The notes beneath the pieces were generated by a model that had not been told where the DNA came from, ran no database searches, and was given only the letters and a program-made list of their open reading frames with translations. DNA of 56,167 nt from Candidatus Zixiibacteriota bacterium (GTDB lineage Bacteria; Zixibacteria; MSB-5A5; JAABVY01; JAHJOQ01): the NCBI GenBank assembly GCA_018820315.1, contig JAHJOQ010000030.1, positions 1 to 56,167 on the forward strand, in the 5' to 3' direction. Position numbers and translations under genes: made by a program. Positions 16,855-25,011 of this stretch are shown here, piece by piece (the stretch's first letter is position 1; each line of letters begins with the position of its first letter).

Positions 16855-18330
16855 ATGGCCCTCAAGACATATGACGAGTATAAGGATTCGCTGAGGAAAA
16901 TGCGTCCAAATGTGCACAAGTTCGGTGAGCTGATCAATGATGTCACAACGCATCCAGCTACAAAGAGAACTGTAGAAGGACATGCTCAGATTTACAAACT
17001 GCAGCATGATCCGGATATGAAACACATGGTAACCGTGCAGTCCGACCTGATCGATGAACCGATCTCGCGATATCTCTCGATCATAAAATCCCCAGAGGAG
17101 CAAATCGCCAACTCGATGATGAAGAGACTTATGTTCCACACCACGGGGACATGCACCGGCGGGCGCTGTGCCGGTTGGACCGCCTTGAATGCAATGTACA
17201 TATCGACATTTGACATGGACAATGATCTTGGCACGGGCTATCATGATAGGCTCCTCACATGGCTGAATGACGCTCAGAAGCGCGATATTACGATCTCCGG
17301 CGCGCTAACCGATCCGAAGGGTGATCGCACGAAGAAACCGCACGAGCAGGAAGATCCCGACATGAACCTGCGCATTGTCGATAAGCGCGAAGATGGAATC
17401 GTCGTGCGCGGCGCGAAGGTAATGATATGTGGCATAGCAGCGGCCAACGAGGTCTTCATTCTGCCCGGCTCGGCATATAGAGATGAAGATAAAGACTATG
17501 CGATATCTTTCGTCATTCCGCGCGATATCGAGGGCCTGACGATTGTCGAGGCGAGGCATATTAGCGATGGACGAGAGGTTGAGGAGGAAGCAGGATTCGA
17601 TGCGCCGATAGATGGCGGTGGAATCACACAAGCTTACCTGTTTTTCGAAGATGTGTTCGTTCCTAACGAGCGGGTCTTCATGTGCGGGGAGGCCAGATAC
17701 ACGGGGCCGACCGTTGTGAATTTCATCCTGCCGTACAGATCGGCGATAGGCGGATGCGTAGCGGGGCAGGGGGATATCAAGATCGGTTCCGCACTATTGA
17801 CATCGAGAGCTGGTGGCCTTTCCGATAGAGTGTTCTCCGACAAAGTGACGAACATGATCATAAACAACGAGACGACATACTCAGTCGGCATTGCTGCCGC
17901 AGCACTCGGAAGGAAACATCCATCGGGAGCATGGCAGCCCGATCCGCTCCTCGCCAATGTGAACAAAGTGCATGTTGCAACACTGCCGTATGAGACTTCG
18001 CGTCTCGCGCAGGATATTGCCGGCGGAATCGGCGAGACCGGCTGCATGCCATCGGCGGTGGATTTCAACGATCCGAACTATGGTCACCTCGTCAGGAAAT
18101 ATCTGAAAGCGGCGAAATCGGCTGAATCCCGCGCGAAAGCTGCACGTATGGTAGAGTGGTCGACAATCGGCGCGGGAGTGCCGGGATGCATGCATGGTGG
18201 AGGATCGCCGGATGGTGCGAAGATGTTCGTAAGAATGTTCTACAACACCGAGAAGTCTGTTGAAATGGTGAAGCGCCTGGCAAAGATAGAAGAAGATATT
18301 CCCGATCCGGGGAAGAAACCGAAGAAGTAG
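16855..18330 (+). CDS. 4-hydroxybutyryl-CoA dehydratase/HpaB-family flavoprotein, divergent
   Basis: 491 residues, full length for the 4-hydroxybutyryl-CoA dehydratase (AbfD)/4-hydroxyphenylacetate hydroxylase family of FAD proteins. Known AbfD cluster ligands are Cys99, Cys103, His292 and Cys299. Here the aligned positions (offset +2 at both ends) are Thr101, Cys105, Tyr294 and Cys301, with an extra Cys100 beside Thr101. AbfD Tyr296 corresponds to Ile298 and Thr190 to Cys192. So the Fe-S site is altered or replaced, and the product should not be assumed to dehydrate 4-hydroxybutyryl-CoA. TAAGGAGGAACC before the ATG predicts strong translation. The alkyltransferase and M29 peptidase genes follow on the same strand. 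Confidence 0.85.
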   Translation: MALKTYDEYKDSLRKMRPNVHKFGELINDVTTHPATKRTVEGHAQIYKLQHDPDMKHMVTVQSDLIDEPISRYLSIIKSPEEQIANSMMKRLMFHTTGTCTGGRCAGWTALNAMYISTFDMDNDLGTGYHDRLLTWLNDAQKRDITISGALTDPKGDRTKKPHEQEDPDMNLRIVDKREDGIVVRGAKVMICGIAAANEVFILPGSAYRDEDKDYAISFVIPRDIEGLTIVEARHISDGREVEEEAGFDAPIDGGGITQAYLFFEDVFVPNERVFMCGEARYTGPTVVNFILPYRSAIGGCVAGQGDIKIGSALLTSRAGGLSDRVFSDKVTNMIINNETTYSVGIAAAALGRKHPSGAWQPDPLLANVNKVHVATLPYETSRLAQDIAGGIGETGCMPSAVDFNDPNYGHLVRKYLKAAKSAESRAKAARMVEWSTIGAGVPGCMHGGGSPDGAKMFVRMFYNTEKSVEMVKRLAKIEEDIPDPGKKPKK

Positions 18331-18341
18331 CCGGGGAAATT

Positions 18342-18860
18342 ATGGTATCTGGAGAAATCGAAATTGCTATATCTGAAATGAGTTCGCCCGTCGGACAGCT
18401 GATCGTTGCATCAACATCGAAGGGGCTTTGCAGGATAGCCTTCGGAAGAGATCCGGAGCCCGGCCTGTATACATGGTTCGAAGAGAACTTCCCGACAGCG
18501 GTCCCGATCAAGAGTCGTTCTGCGAACAGAGTAATCACTGACGCGCTCAAGGAATACTTCGCTGGCAAGAGAAAGAAGTTCGATTTCAAACTTGATCTCA
18601 TTGCCGAAGGTTTTCAACGTAAGGCGCTGCTCGCCCTTGCCAGGGTGCAGTATGGCCGCACAGTCTCCTACGGAGAGCTAGCAGCCGAAGCGGGCAATCC
18701 GAGAGCAGCACGGGCGGCTGGGACCGCATGCGCGCGAAATCCGATCGCCATTGTGATCCCGTGTCATCGAGTGATAGCCGGAGACGGTTCGCTGGGTGGA
18801 TACGGAGGGGGTGAAGACCATAAGCGCTTTCTACTGAAACTGGAAGGCGTTAGTATATAG
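18342..18860 (+). CDS. ogt: Methylated-DNA-protein cysteine methyltransferase
   Basis: 172 residues. The protein repairs O6-alkylguanine by moving the alkyl group to its own cysteine (a suicide enzyme). The active-site motif IPCHRVI and the following GSLGGYGGG are intact. The DNA-binding helix region VQYGRTVSYGELAAEAGNPR with its arginine finger is also present. The N-terminal domain is short, as in Ogt. It lies 11 bases after the dehydratase-like gene, so it is probably read from the same transcript. Confidence 0.94.
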   Translation: MVSGEIEIAISEMSSPVGQLIVASTSKGLCRIAFGRDPEPGLYTWFEENFPTAVPIKSRSANRVITDALKEYFAGKRKKFDFKLDLIAEGFQRKALLALARVQYGRTVSYGELAAEAGNPRAARAAGTACARNPIAIVIPCHRVIAGDGSLGGYGGGEDHKRFLLKLEGVSI

Positions 18861-18897
18861 AAATAACCACTCTGAGTATATTTGAAAGGAAGTAGGG

Positions 18898-20007
18898 ATG
18901 GATCCTCGCGTGGAAAAACTGGCTGAAGTCATGGTCAACTATTCGCTGGAGTTGAAGAAAGGTGACTGGGTCAAAATTCAGGGCACGGTAGGTGCGATGC
19001 CTTTTATTAAGGCGTTTTATAAGAAGGCTGTCGAGGTCGGTGCAAATCCGTTCTACACGGCTGTTGTCGATGATCTTGCTGAGATTTTTCTCAAAAACGC
19101 GTCCGATGAGCAGTTGAAGTTCGTTTCCGAGACGCAGAAATACGAAGCGGAGCACATGGATGCACTTATGGCTGTGTTCGGCTATGAGAACACCAAGTTC
19201 CTGAGCAACACCGATCCCAAGAGGCAGGCCATGGCTCAGTCTGCCAGAAAACCGCTATTCGAGAAAATCCTCGAGCGCACCTCGAAAGGGGAAATGCGCT
19301 GGTGTGGAACCGGATTCCCGCTGCTCTCAGCCGCTCAGGATGCCGAGATGTCGTTATCTGAATACGAGGAATTCGTCTATGGTGCGGGCGCGCTCGATTT
19401 GAAAGACCCGGTATCGCATTGGAAAGAGGTCTCTCGCAAGCAGGCTGAAATCTGCGAGTTTCTTGACACAAAGAGCGAGTTCAAGATCGTGGGCAAAGAT
19501 ACGGAATTGACATTCAACGCAGGTGGCCGCAAGTGGATCAATTGCGATGGCAAAGAGAATTTCCCGGATGGTGAGATTTTCACCGGCCCAATCGAAAACA
19601 GCGTCAACGGCAAAATTCACTACTCGTTCCCCGCCTGCTATGCCGGTCGTGAAGTGCAGAATGTCGCGCTCACTTTCAAAGACGGCAAAGTCGTAGATTT
19701 CACTGCTGACAAGAACTACGATTTCCTCGAAGAGATGCTCAACATGGATGAAGGCGCAAAGTACGTCGGCGAGATAGCTATCGGCACGAATTATCAGATC
19801 AAGCAATTCACTCGGAACACGCTCTTTGACGAGAAGATCGGCGGAACGTGCCATCTCGCAGTGGGTGCATCGCTGCCGGAATCGGGTGGAGTCAACAAGT
19901 CGGCGCTGCATTGGGATATGGTCTGCGATCTCCGCGAAGGCGGCGAGATTCACGGAGACGGCGAGATATTCTATAAAGACGGCAAGTTCCTGACTCACGA
20001 GTGGTAA
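18898..20007 (+). CDS. M29-family metallo-aminopeptidase
   Basis: 369 residues, typical of the AmpS/aminopeptidase T family that uses paired metal ions and lacks a signal peptide. The opening MDPRVEKLAEVMVNYSLELK and the C-terminal SALHWDMVCDLR (metal-binding HxD) are diagnostic, and the conserved YPAxYxGR-like SFPACYAGREVQ region is present. It removes N-terminal amino acids in the cytosol. GAAAGGAAGTAGGG precedes the ATG. It is the last well-known gene before a patch of small unknown genes. Confidence 0.92.
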   Translation: MDPRVEKLAEVMVNYSLELKKGDWVKIQGTVGAMPFIKAFYKKAVEVGANPFYTAVVDDLAEIFLKNASDEQLKFVSETQKYEAEHMDALMAVFGYENTKFLSNTDPKRQAMAQSARKPLFEKILERTSKGEMRWCGTGFPLLSAAQDAEMSLSEYEEFVYGAGALDLKDPVSHWKEVSRKQAEICEFLDTKSEFKIVGKDTELTFNAGGRKWINCDGKENFPDGEIFTGPIENSVNGKIHYSFPACYAGREVQNVALTFKDGKVVDFTADKNYDFLEEMLNMDEGAKYVGEIAIGTNYQIKQFTRNTLFDEKIGGTCHLAVGASLPESGGVNKSALHWDMVCDLREGGEIHGDGEIFYKDGKFLTHEW

Positions 20008-20029
20008 GAACGTATTGTGAAGGACGAAC

Positions 20030-20239
20030 GTGATTGATGTCGTGATCATAGTCTGGCTGCTCTGCGGCCTCATAGCAATGCTGATTCAGTGGATTGGCTG
20101 GTATGATTCCAAGGGCGTGAAGATGCAATATGGTGACACGAGCGATCTGGGCTGCGGGACATTTATGGTCGCGCTACTTGGACCTATTTCGATCATTATT
20201 GTACTGGCTATTCGTCACAGAGATAGAAAAGCCAAGTAG
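20030..20239 (+). CDS. Small two-helix membrane protein, unknown
   Basis: 69 residues from a GTG start with AAGGA upstream. Two hydrophobic helices (about 2-22 and 44-60) flank a short polar loop with GWYDSKGVK, and the tail is basic (RHRDRKAK). No family recognised. It follows the M29 gene by 22 bases. Its stop codon lies inside the left arm of the 137-bp inverted-repeat element. Confidence 0.6.
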   Translation: MIDVVIIVWLLCGLIAMLIQWIGWYDSKGVKMQYGDTSDLGCGTFMVALLGPISIIIVLAIRHRDRKAK

Positions 20240-20372
20240 GGTGGAACGTGTTCCACCGATTCATCTGACGACCATCTGTGATTCGCGGCGAAGTATTATG
20301 TTTACCGTTCCTCGATTGCGAGTTTAGTTTATCATTGCAAGCCGCAGGATGGTGGAACATGTTCCACCCTAC
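20236..20372. repeat. 137-bp element with 22-bp inverted terminal repeats (MITE-like)
   Basis: The left end GTAGGGTGGAACGTGTTCCA(CC) at 20236-20257 and the right end at 20351-20372 are inverted copies with one mismatch. Each end is itself a palindrome (GGTGGAAC..GTTCCACC). The 93-base interior codes for nothing recognisable. The structure suits a non-autonomous mobile element or an extended REP-type repeat. The left arm supplies the stop codon of the preceding gene. Confidence 0.6.
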
Positions 20373-20382
20373 GTGGCTTTGC

Positions 20383-20598
20383 CTAATCTCCGACTAATTC
20401 GACACGTGAGAAATCCACGAGTGAAACGACAGCGATTGTCTTCTGGATGGCTATTCCTTCTGCGGGAGCAAATATGTTTACGACTTTTCGACCTTCGACA
20501 TAAAGAATATTGGCTACTCCATTGTATACAACCGCATTGTCAGACTCTGGATGCTTGTTCAGCCACGCCTGAGAGCGGTGGCAGATTGCCTTTCCCAT
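20383..20598 (-). CDS. Small hypothetical protein
   Basis: 71 residues. TGGAG lies 8 bases before the ATG, and a consensus promoter stands upstream at 20651-20679, so I take it as real. The sequence is soluble, with a possible beta-rich second half (VEGRKVVNIF, IAVVSLVDFSRVELVGD). No family recognised. Confidence 0.55.
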   Translation of the reverse strand: MGKAICHRSQAWLNKHPESDNAVVYNGVANILYVEGRKVVNIFAPAEGIAIQKTIAVVSLVDFSRVELVGD

Positions 20599-20650
20599 TT
20601 TGTAACTCCATCAGCCCCCGTCATTGGTCATGTTCTTCAATATCACACCA

Positions 20651-20679
20651 ATCATACCACGTTCATTGCGCTGTGTCAA
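20651..20679 (-). promoter_or_regulatory. Consensus sigma-70 promoter, copy 1
   Basis: On the minus strand TTGACA (20679-20674), 17 bases, TATGAT (20656-20651). It is followed by a leader of about 45 bases to the ATG at 20598. The hexamers and most of the spacer are shared with copy 2 at 21570-21598. It overlaps the end of the next gene upstream. Confidence 0.75.
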
Positions 20680-21065
20680 GGCGTTCTAAGCGAGTACAAG
20701 ACTCCATTCTTAAAGGATGCATAGTAAAGTATCGTGCTGCGCTCCCCTAAGTTAGCTTCCGAAGTGGAGACAGGGTGAATTACCCAGTAGTAACGTATTG
20801 TGCCGTACTCTGTCTTCGACTCTTCAGTAACCACCCACCCGCATCGGCGGATGATTACCTCTTTCTTGGCTATGGTGTCTAGGTAAATGGAAGCCTCGCT
20901 GACCCAGTTCCGGAACTGATCTTCTGTTGTCGTGCCCGGCTGCATTTGCGAGTATGCCGTTAGACATAATTGCAGATCTCGCGTGTACGTGCTCGTCGTG
21001 CACGTGCACAAACATGCTAAGATTAGGCAAGTAGCGAATCCAAAGACGCTCTCCTTGACATCCAC
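20676..21065 (-). CDS. Putative lipoprotein, unknown
   Basis: 129 residues starting from GTG, with AAAGGAG eight bases upstream. The N-terminus has a hydrophobic stretch ending in LACLCTC, so it is exported and perhaps lipidated on one of the cysteines. The rest contains FRNWVSEASIYL and a GTIRYYWVIHP strand-rich part, the size of a small periplasmic domain. No family recognised. It sits 43 bases downstream of the next minus-strand gene and may share its transcript. Confidence 0.6.
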   Translation of the reverse strand: MDVKESVFGFATCLILACLCTCTTSTYTRDLQLCLTAYSQMQPGTTTEDQFRNWVSEASIYLDTIAKKEVIIRRCGWVVTEESKTEYGTIRYYWVIHPVSTSEANLGERSTILYYASFKNGVLYSLRTP

Positions 21066-21108
21066 ATTTACACTCCTTTCCGGCGCTGTCAGTTAAGCAG
21101 CGCACGAG

Positions 21109-21432
21109 CTATTCGGCCACCTCTTCTCCAAGAGAATCACCGTCGCATATCAGCACCCACGTCCCTTCCCGATTGGCTTCCTTGACGGGTTCTTCAGCCT
21201 CGTAGGTGATCGGCTTTGCTTTGAGGTTCTCAAGTTGCGCGTCATAGTTTGTGTGGCACTCGTTGGGATTGGATTGTCGTCCGAAAATCCGCGTAAGTCG
21301 GCAGTAAAACATCTCTTCGCAGAGCGGGCATGGCACTCGCTGATATTCGTTTACCACTCTCCACTCGCTTCCGTTTTTCAGTCGATACAGCCGATTAGTC
21401 TGTTCTGAACGAATCCAGCTACTTTCTTCCAT
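21109..21432 (-). CDS. Hypothetical protein with a CPLC motif
   Basis: 107 residues from the ATG at 21432-21430, which has CTGGAGAG upstream. The longer open frame upstream has no ribosome-binding site. RVPCPLCEEMFYC looks like part of a small zinc site, and the C-terminus is acidic. No family recognised. A consensus promoter lies about 140 bases upstream (21570-21598). Confidence 0.5.
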   Translation of the reverse strand: MEESSWIRSEQTNRLYRLKNGSEWRVVNEYQRVPCPLCEEMFYCRLTRIFGRQSNPNECHTNYDAQLENLKAKPITYEAEEPVKEANREGTWVLICDGDSLGEEVAE

Positions 21433-21569
21433 AGTCGCTCTCCAGTTTACATTCATCGGGACAGGGGCGGCATAGCCCTTGGACGGGTGCCCCACAGCTT
21501 GCTGTGGCTTAGTCACGTTACCAACCCCGTTTACCCCTGTTGTCAATCACACATTTCAATATCTAACCA

Positions 21570-21598
21570 ATCATACCACGTTCGCTGTGCTATGTCAA
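21570..21598 (-). promoter_or_regulatory. Consensus sigma-70 promoter, copy 2
   Basis: On the minus strand TTGACA (21598-21593), 17 bases, TATGAT (21575-21570). The leader is about 130 bases long and contains an out-of-frame GC-rich stretch. Nearly identical to copy 1, which implies local duplication or a shared dispersed cassette. Confidence 0.75.
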
Positions 21599-21641
21599 GC
21601 CAAATGCGGGCCGCGGACATTGCGAGCGTAATGTGTGAAAT

Positions 21642-21664
21642 GTCAGGACCACAAGGGTCCTGAC
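21642..21664. repeat. Perfect 9-bp hairpin, REP-like or terminator stem
   Basis: GTCAGGACC and GGTCCTGAC flank ACAAG. It lies between the 3' end of the GNAT gene (minus strand) and the promoter of the small-gene patch. There is no T-run on either side, so a dispersed palindromic repeat is as likely as a terminator. Confidence 0.45.
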
Positions 21665-21669
21665 CTACG

Positions 21670-22587
21670 CTAGAATATTGCGAGATTTGCGGGGAGGTAG
21701 CATTCGAGGTCGCCGAAGCGCTTGTTCGACATCAGAAGATTGATTTCACGAATTTGCATCCCAATCTTGAGAAGATGCTGCACCATCTTTGCATTTGACC
21801 CGGGGCAGAATATCAAAATCACTTTTGTCTCTCGATCAAGCTGACGCCTGATCGACCAATTCACCATGTCAGCGAGATATTGCGGTTCGCGTGCCGAGAT
21901 TGGAGCGATAGGACCTTCGGGCTGAAGGACAGAATAGCCGACCGGCCTGCGACCATCATAGAACATCACAACTTCCGTGTCCGGCTTATCGAGTGCGAAT
22001 TTGTGATCCTCCGGACGCGCGAGCCCTCTGTTCTTCACATCAAGTTTGTTAATGAACCCGAGCTCTTCATAGTCAGTGATGATTCTGGTTGTAAGCTTTG
22101 CCGCAGGTTTATTGACTTTGAGTTTGACCTTGCTATCGCGCGGCCACATGAAGACAGGAATCGGCTCCATAGGTGTCATCCCAAATGACGAATAGAGCGC
22201 GACGGCGGCAGGATTATAGCTGAATGTGCATAGAGAGAACAGACGAATGCTCTCTGTGTCCGCGATCTTGAGTGACCTTGTCAGCAGCTTGCGTCCGACT
22301 CCCTTGTTCCACTTGCCGGGTGCCACGAACAGAAAGGCAAGATACCACTGGTAATCGCGGATTATAGCTGAAGCATAGCCAACCATTCTGTCGCCATCAA
22401 ACGCACCGATACATCCATCAGGATCAGTCCGCTTAAGATGCAGCAGAAATGGATCGGGCCGAGTGGCTCTATACTTCATCGGATTCAGGTTATTCTTCCT
22501 TCTTAAAGCGTTGAAGGAATTCATTACCAGCCGGTATGCCTGCTTCAGCTCTTCGTCCTTGAGCTTTCGGATCGATATTCGATTCAT
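21670..22587 (-). CDS. GNAT-family N-acetyltransferase, two-domain
   Basis: 305 residues. The N-terminal half (1-150) is a complete GNAT domain: IRDYQWYLAFLFVAPGKWNK followed by the acetyl-CoA loop KGVGRK and the late NPAAVALYSSFGM. The second half (about 155-305) has a weaker, GNAT-like alternation (VGYSVLQPEGPI) and may be a degenerate second domain. It transfers an acetyl group to an unknown amine. No ribosome-binding site is obvious before the ATG. Confidence 0.85.
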   Translation of the reverse strand: MNRISIRKLKDEELKQAYRLVMNSFNALRRKNNLNPMKYRATRPDPFLLHLKRTDPDGCIGAFDGDRMVGYASAIIRDYQWYLAFLFVAPGKWNKGVGRKLLTRSLKIADTESIRLFSLCTFSYNPAAVALYSSFGMTPMEPIPVFMWPRDSKVKLKVNKPAAKLTTRIITDYEELGFINKLDVKNRGLARPEDHKFALDKPDTEVVMFYDGRRPVGYSVLQPEGPIAPISAREPQYLADMVNWSIRRQLDRETKVILIFCPGSNAKMVQHLLKIGMQIREINLLMSNKRFGDLECYLPANLAIF

Positions 22588-22595
22588 AGCGAACT

Positions 22596-22624
22596 AGGAT
22601 GTACTCGCGCGAATCGAATGTCAA
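22596..22624 (-). promoter_or_regulatory. Possible promoter for the GNAT gene
   Basis: On the minus strand TTGACA (22624-22619), 17 bases, CATCCT (22601-22596). The spacing is right but the -10 is weak. It would give a nearly leaderless message to the ATG at 22587. Confidence 0.35.
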
Positions 22625-22746
22625 GCAAAAAGGCTCATTTTGCTGCGGTTTGAGCGGCCACCCGCATCAATAGTGGCCAAGATTTTGTTTGACTATTCGA
22701 GGATGCTGCCGTTAATTCGATGTAATTTGCTTGTGGAGTCGCATAT

Positions 22747-23268
22747 ATGATCGGCATGCTGAGCAGAAATGTACTGGTTCTGAACCAGAATTATGAGCCA
22801 CTTTCCGTGTGTACGGTCAGGCGGGCGGTGCTGATGCTCTTTCTTGGGAAGGCGGAGATGATCGAAAAACACGACGGAGCGCGGATCAGATCGGTAAGTA
22901 CTAGTATATCAGTACCTTCCATCGTCCGTCTCGGTGCCTACGCGCGAGTTCCCAAGAAGCAGATCATACTTACACGAAAGAACATCATAAAACGTGACGG
23001 TGGGCAGTGCATGTATTGTGGATCGCGAGAGGGTTCGATGACGGTCGATCACATAATACCGAAGCGATACGGCGGCACTGATACCTGGGAGAATCTGGTT
23101 GCTGCCTGTATGAAGTGCAACAATAGCAAAGGCAACAGAACGCCGGAGCAGGCCGGTATGAAATTGCTTAAGAGACCGCGCCGTCCCAATCACATAATGT
23201 TTATTCAACGCTTTATCGGAGTTACGGATCGCCGCTGGAGACCGTATCTATTTCTTGGGGAGAACTGA
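22747..23268 (+). CDS. HNH endonuclease
   Basis: 173 residues. The C-terminal half has a treble-clef HNH nuclease: CMYC and CMKC zinc-binding pairs around DHIIPKRYGG and ENLVAAC. The N-terminal part (NVLVLNQNYEPLSVCTVRRA) is the conserved extension of stand-alone chromosomal HNH proteins. GGAG lies 8 bases before the ATG. Just upstream of trpS (5 bases), so probably co-transcribed. Its role is unknown; it is not visibly part of a restriction or phage system. Confidence 0.9.
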   Translation: MIGMLSRNVLVLNQNYEPLSVCTVRRAVLMLFLGKAEMIEKHDGARIRSVSTSISVPSIVRLGAYARVPKKQIILTRKNIIKRDGGQCMYCGSREGSMTVDHIIPKRYGGTDTWENLVAACMKCNNSKGNRTPEQAGMKLLKRPRRPNHIMFIQRFIGVTDRRWRPYLFLGEN

Positions 23269-23273
23269 CACTG

Positions 23274-24254
23274 ATGGCAAGAAAAGTTGTGCTTTCGGGA
23301 ATGCAGCCTACCGGCAGACTCCATCTGGGTAACTATGAAGGTGCTCTCAAGAACTGGGTCGGCTTGCAGGATGAATATGACATGTACTGCTGTATCGTTG
23401 ACTGGCATGCACTCACATCCGATTTCGATGATACCTCGGGAATGAAGGACAATATATTTGATATGGCCGTCGATTACCTCGCTTCGGGGCTTGACGGGAA
23501 GAAGTGCGCAATCTTCATCCAATCACAGGTGAAGGAGCACGCCGAACTTCATCTGCTTTTCTCGATGATAATTCCGATACCGTGGCTCGAGCGCGTGCCA
23601 TCGTACAAAGAGAAGTCACAGAGCCTCGGCCTCGACTCGTACGGCTTTCTCGGTTATCCGTTGTTGCAATCTGCGGATATCCTTCTCTATAGGGCGGATT
23701 TTGTGCCGGTGGGCAAAGACCAGCTGCCGCATATCGAGCTGACCAGAGAAGTTGCGAGGAAATTTCATGCGCTTTACGGTGACGTCTTTCCTGAACCACA
23801 GGCGAAGCTGACTAAGTTCGCAGAAGTTCCCGGCACTGACGGCCGCAAGATGAGCAAGTCATATGAGAATGATATTTGCCTTGCTGACACCCCCGAGGAG
23901 ACGGCGAAGAAGATATCTACGATGTTCACCGATCCGGAGAAGCTGAGAATGGGTGATCCGGGGCATCCGGAGCGTTGCCCTGTTTACTCGCTCCACAAGA
24001 TATATACGACTGACGGGCTCGATAAGATTGCCGAGACATGCCGATCCGGCGAGTTGGGGTGTGTCGCGGATAAGAAGCACTTGATCGAATCAATAAATTC
24101 TGCACTGGCTCCGGTGCGTGCCAAGCGTGCTGAACTCGAGAGCCATCCTGATGTTGTATGGGATGTTCTCAGTGATGGCGCTTCTCGTGCGAGATTGAGA
24201 GCCGCTGAAACAATGGAAATGGTTCGCTCTGCAATGCGGTTGATATATGAATAG
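23274..24254 (+). CDS. trpS: Tryptophan-tRNA ligase
   Basis: 326 residues, normal for bacterial TrpRS (class I synthetase). The HIGH-type motif is in QPTGRLHLGNYEGAL and the KMSKS loop is intact. It charges tRNA-Trp in the cytosol. The gene overlaps scpA by 8 bases, which suggests translational coupling. Confidence 0.97.
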   Translation: MARKVVLSGMQPTGRLHLGNYEGALKNWVGLQDEYDMYCCIVDWHALTSDFDDTSGMKDNIFDMAVDYLASGLDGKKCAIFIQSQVKEHAELHLLFSMIIPIPWLERVPSYKEKSQSLGLDSYGFLGYPLLQSADILLYRADFVPVGKDQLPHIELTREVARKFHALYGDVFPEPQAKLTKFAEVPGTDGRKMSKSYENDICLADTPEETAKKISTMFTDPEKLRMGDPGHPERCPVYSLHKIYTTDGLDKIAETCRSGELGCVADKKHLIESINSALAPVRAKRAELESHPDVVWDVLSDGASRARLRAAETMEMVRSAMRLIYE

Positions 24255-25011
24255 AGAAGATTTGTTCGCAATAGATCCGATTTCCGGTGAGGAATCGACC
24301 ACATACTCTGTCAGGCTCGAAAAGTTCGAGGGGCCACTCGATCTCTTGATGTATCTGATTCACAAGGACGAGATCGACATCTACGATATCCCGATTGCCA
24401 AGATCACCCGTCAGTATCTCGAATACATTGACTTGATGCGAATGCTCGATCTCGACGTTGCCGGTGAATTCATCATCATGGCAGCGACGCTTATCAGGAT
24501 CAAGGCAAGGCTGCTTCTTCCAAGGCAGAAGGACGAGTTTGAAGAGGATCCGCGCGAAGAGCTGATATTGGCGCTGCTCGAGTATAAGAAATTCAGGGAA
24601 GCATCCGGCATACTTAAAACTCACGAGACAAAAGAACGCGATATTCTCAAGCGTGTAGATTTCAGCATCGTTGACAAGAGTCCGACTGAAGAGTTTGTGT
24701 TTGAAGCGACGGTTTTCGATCTCCTTGCCGCATTCAAGAAAGTCATGGATGAATTCGCCCGCGAAGAGCGCCACGATGTCGTCAGTGAGGATGTTAAGGT
24801 CGAAGAGTGCGTGGAGCGGATTCTGTCCTTGCTTGCGCGGGAGGATGGGATCGAGTTTGAGAAGCTGTTCACTGACAAGCCGTTCAAGCTGATGATCATC
24901 GCCACATTTATTGCAGTCCTGGAACTGGTTAAGCAGAACAGGATCTGGGCGCGGCAGGTGACGAGGTTTGGCGAGATTAGAGTTTACCGACGGGAGGCCT
25001 CAGATGACTGA
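24247..25011 (+). CDS. scpA: Segregation and condensation protein A
   Basis: 254 residues. This kleisin bridges SMC heads in the SMC-ScpAB condensin. The diagnostic start FEGPLDLLMYLIHKDEIDIY is present, together with LDVAGEFIIMAATLIRIKAR. The C-terminal winged helix (DKPFKLMIIATFIAVLELVK) that binds the SMC head is also present. Overlaps trpS and scpB by 8 bases each. Confidence 0.96.
   Translation: MNREDLFAIDPISGEESTTYSVRLEKFEGPLDLLMYLIHKDEIDIYDIPIAKITRQYLEYIDLMRMLDLDVAGEFIIMAATLIRIKARLLLPRQKDEFEEDPREELILALLEYKKFREASGILKTHETKERDILKRVDFSIVDKSPTEEFVFEATVFDLLAAFKKVMDEFAREERHDVVSEDVKVEECVERILSLLAREDGIEFEKLFTDKPFKLMIIATFIAVLELVKQNRIWARQVTRFGEIRVYRREASDD

Noticed and set aside
16855-18330. Straight call as 4-hydroxybutyryl-CoA dehydratase
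   Set aside because: Key iron-sulphur and catalytic residues differ at the aligned positions, so only a family-level name is given.
20349-20750. Plus-strand 133-codon frame
   Set aside because: It overlaps two minus-strand genes that have ribosome-binding sites and consensus promoters; its own sequence is Arg/His/Cys-rich and unstructured.
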